Positions 60,309-64,000 of a DNA stretch of 64,000 nucleotides are shown here, piece by piece (positions within the stretch are counted from its first letter, which is position 1; the number at the start of each line of letters is the position of its first letter). The stretch comes from Okibacterium sp. HSC-33S16 (lineage in GTDB: Bacteria > Actinomycetota > Actinomycetes > Actinomycetales > Microbacteriaceae), in NCBI RefSeq assembly GCF_024171565.1, contig NZ_JALJZZ010000005.1, forward strand, positions 62,001 through 126,000, read 5' to 3'. The notes beneath the pieces are model-generated. The model made no database searches and had not been told where the DNA came from. It saw only the letters and a list, made by a program, of their open reading frames with translations. Position numbers and translations under genes: made by a program.

Positions 60309-61014
60309 ATTCGCCCGCCTTGCGTGGTCCGGTCGGCTCGGCGAGCCAGCTGAGCACGGCCGTCGCGAACTCGCTCGGCCGACTCTCGTGAATGTTGTGC
60401 CCCGCGTCGATCTCGACGAAACGACAGCTCGGGATTAATCCGGCTGCCTCGGCGAGGAGTTCCTGCGGGACGGTGCTCGATGCTCCTCCGCCAACGATCA
60501 GTGTTGGCGCGGTGATGCCGGGCAACAGCTCCCACATGCGCCGCGTCGGATCGTTGACAGCCGCGGCGATGACAGGCACGACATCCCAGTCGAAATTGAC
60601 GGGCTCAGCGGGGCGTTCCGGCATCGCTCTGGTGCGTGGGAACGGCGGAGGTGCATCTTCGATGACGAGCCGGGCGACGAGATCCGGACGAGCGGATGCC
60701 ACAAGGTAGGCGACGGTCCCTCCCATCGAATGCCCGATCAGAACGATGTCGCGGAGCTGTAGCGCCTCCATCACGCCCACAACGTCGTCGCGCATGAGCT
60801 CGAATGAATACGCGCCGGGCCAGTCGCTTGCGCCGTGCCCTCGCAGGTCGAGAGCGATGACGCGGAAACGGTCGGCGAAAAAATGCCCGACGGTTGTCCA
60901 ACTCGCGGCGCCCTCGCCGAGACCGTGGAGCACAACCATTGCCGGCGCAACTGGCGGCCCGGAGGTCGTGAACGCGATCCGCACTCCGCTGGGCAGTACC
61001 ACCTTTCGGTTCAT
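60295..61014 (-). CDS. Alpha/beta hydrolase
   Basis: A 239-aa hydrolase. The oxyanion HGLGEG (30-35), nucleophile Ser96 in IGHSMGG and His in DAGHNIHE near the C-terminus form the catalytic set. Domain and length fit a compact esterase or lactonase. The ATG at 61012-61014 has a leaderless-type -10 box 6 nt upstream. Substrate unknown. It overlaps the convergent yajQ by 14 bp and is divergent from the epimerase. Confidence 0.83.
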   Translation of the reverse strand: MNRKVVLPSGVRIAFTTSGPPVAPAMVVLHGLGEGAASWTTVGHFFADRFRVIALDLRGHGASDWPGAYSFELMRDDVVGVMEALQLRDIVLIGHSMGGTVAYLVASARPDLVARLVIEDAPPPFPRTRAMPERPAEPVNFDWDVVPVIAAAVNDPTRRMWELLPGITAPTLIVGGGASSTVPQELLAEAAGLIPSCRFVEIDAGHNIHESRPSEFATAVLSWLAEPTGPRKAGESTGS

Positions 61015-61020
61015 GCACTC

Positions 61021-61026
61021 ACAGTA
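61021..61026 (-). promoter_or_regulatory. -10 element TACTGT of a leaderless hydrolase mRNA
   Basis: On the minus strand TACTGT, 6 nt, then the ATG at 61014. No ribosome-binding site. Confidence 0.55.
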
Positions 61027-61080
61027 GCGACCGGGGTGAACACTAGACTCGGGCGAGGAATCCCAGCAGATGGAGTTACC

Positions 61081-62007
61081 GTGAGTGTTCTCGTGATCGG
61101 TGCCGGCGCGGTCGGATCGACGGTGACCAAGGCCTTCCTCGGTCGGGGCGACGATGTTGCCGTCGCTACCCGCTCGGGAACCTCTCTGCCAGGCGCTCGC
61201 ACGGTCCAGCTTGATGCTGCGAACGCCACAGCACTTGCGCATGCTGCAGACGGCCGGTCGACGATTGTCGTGTGCACCAACCCGCCGTACAACACGTGGC
61301 GGCGCGACTGGCCGCCGATCGTCGACGCGGTTATTCGAGCGGCGCGGACCACCGGCGCCGATGTCGTGATGATCGGTAACCTCTACTCCTATGGCCGGGC
61401 AACCATGCCGATGCGAGAGAGCTCGCCCGAACAGCCCGCGGAGTCCAAAGGTGAGGTGCGGCGCGACCTGTGGGCGTCACTCCGCGAGGCTACGCGCCGC
61501 GGCGACCTGCGAGCCGTCGAGGTTCGCGCGAGCGATTACTTCGGCCCGGGCGCCTCAGATGACGCGCACCTCGGTACCCGGTTCTTCGCTCCTCTCCTCG
61601 CGGGCAAGAGGTCGTGGGCCGTTGGCAACCCGGCGCTGCCGCACAGTTGGGCGTACCTCCCCGACATCGCAAGCACCGTCGTGGCCGCCAGCTCGTATCC
61701 CGGCGAATGGGGTCGCGCCTGGCACGTTCCGGCCGCAACGGATTTGAGCCGCACCGACATCTGCCACATCGTCAACGAGCGGTACGGGGTTCGCGGCTCC
61801 ATCTCCGGCATCCCTCCGTTGGTGATGTCGGGTGTCGGCGTGTTCAACCCCGTGCTGCGCGAAGTATCGAAATCGAGTTACCAGTTCCTGGCGCCCTTTC
61901 TGTCGGATGCCACGGAGACCAAGCGGGAGCTGCACGTTCGGGCCACTCCCTGGGACCAAGCGCTCGACGCGACCGTTGCGTATTACCGGTCAGGGCGATC
62001 GGCTTAG
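61081..62007 (+). CDS. NAD-dependent epimerase/dehydratase-like protein
   Basis: A 308-aa Rossmann protein. VLVIGAGAVGSTVTKAFLGRGDDVAV binds the cofactor with a GXGXXG-type loop. The usual Tyr-X3-Lys is not clear (SYGRATMP occupies the region), so it may be an atypical SDR. SDYFGPGASDDAHLG and HVPAATDLSRTDIC are shared with extended SDRs that act on sugar nucleotides or flavonoid-like substrates. The GTG at 61081 follows GGAG. Its stop overlaps the convergent permease stop by 4 bp. Confidence 0.8.
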   Translation: MSVLVIGAGAVGSTVTKAFLGRGDDVAVATRSGTSLPGARTVQLDAANATALAHAADGRSTIVVCTNPPYNTWRRDWPPIVDAVIRAARTTGADVVMIGNLYSYGRATMPMRESSPEQPAESKGEVRRDLWASLREATRRGDLRAVEVRASDYFGPGASDDAHLGTRFFAPLLAGKRSWAVGNPALPHSWAYLPDIASTVVAASSYPGEWGRAWHVPAATDLSRTDICHIVNERYGVRGSISGIPPLVMSGVGVFNPVLREVSKSSYQFLAPFLSDATETKRELHVRATPWDQALDATVAYYRSGRSA

Positions 62008-63293
62008 GGACGCCGCCAGCGTCTCGCCACGAGACGACCCGCAAGGCCGATAAACAGCACGACCGCGCCGGCCGCCACCCCGGTGAGCGGGAGCGTCGCG
62101 ACCAGCACCAGACACCCCACCATGCCCAGCACCTGCAGCCAACGGGGAAATCGTCGGTCAGGTCGCTGCTGCGTGAAGGCAGCAAGGTTGGCCACGAAGT
62201 AGTACAGCAGCACCCCGAACGACGAGAAAGCGATGGCGCCACGCACGTCGGCCAGCAGCACGACCACAATCACAATCAGCCCGAGGACGACTTCGGCCCG
62301 GTGCGGGACCTTATAACGCGGATGCACCGTCGCAAGAGCACGCGGCAGGTCGCCCTCGCGCGCCATGGCCAGGCTCGTACGCCCGATGCCCGCGATGAGG
62401 GCCAGCAGCGCTCCCAGGGACGCGGCGGCAGCGCCAAAGCGGACCACCGGGGACGTCCAGCTGAACCCGCTCGCTGCCGCCACGTCGACAAGAGGCACGG
62501 GAGAACCAGCCAGCGCGTCAGCGCCGAGGGTGCGAAGCGCGACAACGCCGACGACCAGATAGACCGCAACGACGAGCCCGAGTGCAAGAAGGATGGCCCG
62601 CGGGATGGTGCGCGCAGGGTCCCGCACCTCCTCCCCCATCGTCGCAATACGGGCATAGCCGGCGAACGCGAAGAACAGCAGACCGGCCGACTGGAGGATC
62701 CCGTAGAGTCCGATCGAGGACACTCCGCCGACCGAGAATCCCGTTGTGAACGACGGACCGGCCACGACCGCGAAGCTGGTCGGCGCAACTGGGGCAGAGA
62801 GACCCACTGCCACCACAATGGCGAGCACGAGGAGCGAGGCGACGACGAGCATCCGGGTCGCAAATGCTGTTCGGGTGACGCCGAAGTAATTGACCAGGAC
62901 GAGCGCGGCTACAGCAAGACCAGCGAGTGGTTTTTCGAACCCGGCCGGTGCAGCGTATGCCGCGAAGGTGAGTGCCATGGCGGCGCAGCTCGCGGTCTTG
63001 CCGACGACGAAGCTCCAGCCGGCCGCGAAGCCCCACCACTCGCCGAGTCGCTCACGGCCATAGACATAAGTGCCGCCGGAGGACGGGTATTGGGCAGCGA
63101 GTTGTGCGGAGGCCGAGGCGTTGCAGTAGGCGATGATCGCGGCGAGGGCGAGGCCGGCGAGCAGCCCCCAACCGGCTGCGGCTGCGGCGGGCCCAAAGAC
63201 CGCGAAGACGCCCGCGCCGATCATCGAGCCCATGCCGATGAACACGGCGTCGCCGAGTCCCAGACGTCGGGCCAGGTGATGCTGATCAGTCAC
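62004..63293 (-). CDS. APC-family amino acid permease
   Basis: A 429-aa membrane protein with 12 helices. Helix 1 has GLGDAVFIGMGSMIGAGVFAVFG, the APC substrate-site motif, and helix 6 includes FFAFAGYARIATMGEEVRDPARTIPRAI. The start is GTG (63291-63293). The first of two consecutive leftward permease genes from the right edge is only partly in the window; they are separated by a 100-bp gap with a 17-bp inverted repeat. Substrate unknown. Confidence 0.88.
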   Translation of the reverse strand: MTDQHHLARRLGLGDAVFIGMGSMIGAGVFAVFGPAAAAAGWGLLAGLALAAIIAYCNASASAQLAAQYPSSGGTYVYGRERLGEWWGFAAGWSFVVGKTASCAAMALTFAAYAAPAGFEKPLAGLAVAALVLVNYFGVTRTAFATRMLVVASLLVLAIVVAVGLSAPVAPTSFAVVAGPSFTTGFSVGGVSSIGLYGILQSAGLLFFAFAGYARIATMGEEVRDPARTIPRAILLALGLVVAVYLVVGVVALRTLGADALAGSPVPLVDVAAASGFSWTSPVVRFGAAAASLGALLALIAGIGRTSLAMAREGDLPRALATVHPRYKVPHRAEVVLGLIVIVVVLLADVRGAIAFSSFGVLLYYFVANLAAFTQQRPDRRFPRWLQVLGMVGCLVLVATLPLTGVAAGAVVLFIGLAGRLVARRWRRP

Positions 63294-63317
63294 GCGTCAA
63301 CTCAAGCACACCCGCGT

Positions 63318-63385
63318 GAACGCGAGGTGCTGACAACGCAGGTTCACGACACGGTGAATCGCCGCAAAGTCAGCACCTCGCGTTC
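63318..63385. repeat. 17-bp inverted repeat with inner hairpin between two permease genes
   Basis: GAACGCGAGGTGCTGAC (63318-63334) and its exact inverse GTCAGCACCTCGCGTTC (63369-63385). The 34-nt interval holds GGTTCAC/GTGAATC (63341-63347, 63354-63360), so a cruciform or branched RNA can form. It may end the upstream permease transcript. Confidence 0.8.
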
Positions 63386-63393
63386 GCCGCGGG

Positions 63394-64000
63394 CTACACG
63401 GGAAGCTCGTCGAGCTCCTCGTCTTCCTTGCCGTCGGATACTCCGCGTTCGAGGGTTTCACCTCGGAAGAACGCCGGGCGACGGATGGCCTGGACGATCA
63501 TGATGACGATGCCGGACACGATGACCGCCATGCCGAGGATGAAGACGAGACCGACACCGCCGATGTTGGAACCCGAGCCATAGTCCGGGTCCATGCTGTC
63601 GATGATCGTCGTGAAGAACAGTACGGCGAGGATGACGCCACCGACGAGCGGGAACAACAGCATGAAAAAGAAGTTCCGCGCCGAGGCGAAGAGCTGCTTG
63701 CGGAAGTACCAGACCGCCGCGAACGCGGTGAGCCCGTAGTAGAAGCAGATCATCATGCCGAGAGCCGTGATCGTGTCCCAGAGAACGTCTTCCGAGATGA
63801 ACCGCATGATCGCGTAGAACGCGGAGGCAGCGATACTCGAAACGATGGTGGCGTAGCCCGGTGTGAGGAACCGCGGGCTGACACGAGAGAACTTCTCCGG
63901 CAGTGCCCCGTAGTGTCCCATCGCGAGCAGGGTTCGCGCGGGCGACACGAACGTCGACTGCAGCGACGCCGCCGAGCTCGAGAGCACGGCGATCGAGACG
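63394..64000 (-). CDS. APC-family permease, C-terminal part (5' end outside window)
   Basis: The reading frame is open from the right window edge to the stop at 63394; about 200 residues are visible, roughly the last 40 percent of the protein. SIAVLSSSAASLQSTFVSPARTLLAMGHYGALP corresponds to the helix 8 and loop region of APC amino acid transporters. Four hydrophobic helices follow, and the protein ends with an acidic cytoplasmic tail (GKEDEELDELP). Different from the permease at 62004, which is shorter at the C-terminus. The start lies beyond the window. Confidence 0.82.
   Translation of the reverse strand, partial: VSIAVLSSSAASLQSTFVSPARTLLAMGHYGALPEKFSRVSPRFLTPGYATIVSSIAASAFYAIMRFISEDVLWDTITALGMMICFYYGLTAFAAVWYFRKQLFASARNFFFMLLFPLVGGVILAVLFFTTIIDSMDPDYGSGSNIGGVGLVFILGMAVIVSGIVIMIVQAIRRPAFFRGETLERGVSDGKEDEELDELPV

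Overview
The window is a 64 kb piece of a high-GC actinobacterial chromosome. Gene content fits Microbacteriaceae: an ATG/GTG-rich gene set, short intergenic gaps, hairpin terminators that often lack a U-tract, several leaderless promoters, a fused OleB-OleC enzyme, a RamB-type regulator beside the glyoxylate shunt genes, and a strongly over-used word CGGATGC/GCATCCG on both strands. I see no phage, insertion sequence, rRNA or CRISPR array. Three tRNA genes are present (Met-CAT, Thr-GGT, Tyr-GTA).

Layout. 1-7854: a sugar-acid/tetrose locus with an MFS carrier (cut by the window edge), a FadR-type GntR regulator, a triosephosphate-isomerase-like and an RpiB-like isomerase, a DhaK-DhaL fusion kinase, a beta-hydroxyacid dehydrogenase and, divergently, a DUF1537 four-carbon acid-sugar kinase. 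7929-12126: a TetR-controlled stress/detoxification unit (TetR with a NemR-like Cys/Lys pair, alpha/beta hydrolase, VOC protein, 66-aa protein, flavoprotein disulfide reductase, EthD-like protein) with two matching operators. 12169-16815: ramB divergent from aceA-aceB (glyoxylate shunt). 16984-24360: mostly housekeeping genes (VOC proteins, aspartate-type aminotransferase, murB with two MaoC-type dehydratase subunits, DUF937 protein, TauE/SafE exporter, ferredoxin plus ferredoxin reductase). 24361-25070 is a repeat-rich non-coding stretch.

25071-29724: the olefin operon oleA-oleBC-oleD. 29848-30152: tRNA-Thr/tRNA-Met transcription unit. 30205-32021: membrane Ser/Thr kinase with a translationally coupled Asn/Gly-repeat lipoprotein. 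32028-40119: an organosulfur-type locus, a DszC-like monooxygenase divergent from a five-gene coupled operon (solute-binding lipoprotein, two permeases, double ATPase, DszA/NtaA-type monooxygenase). 40178-47849: maltodextrin uptake and hydrolysis (malE-malF-malG, neopullulanase-like GH13, divergent alpha-glucosidase) with two LacI-type operators placed over the divergent promoters.

47947-64000: VIT-family metal transporter, NmrA-like oxidoreductase, two complete APC permeases and a third cut by the window edge, rmlB, an inositol-phosphatase-family enzyme, a MarR/FMN-reductase pair with two operators, two PfkB-family kinases on either side of tRNA-Tyr, a LacI regulator, a lytic-transglycosylase-like lipoprotein, yajQ, an alpha/beta hydrolase and an NAD-dependent epimerase.

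The most interesting parts are the mixed acid-sugar/tetrulose locus, which lacks the expected isomerase and decarboxylase; the putative electrophile-sensing TetR unit, whose flavoprotein has a Tyr in place of the catalytic His; the set of at least seven leaderless promoters; and the intergenic repeat families near 24.5, 49.7 and 63.3 kb. All functions are inferred from reading the sequence; no database search was run.
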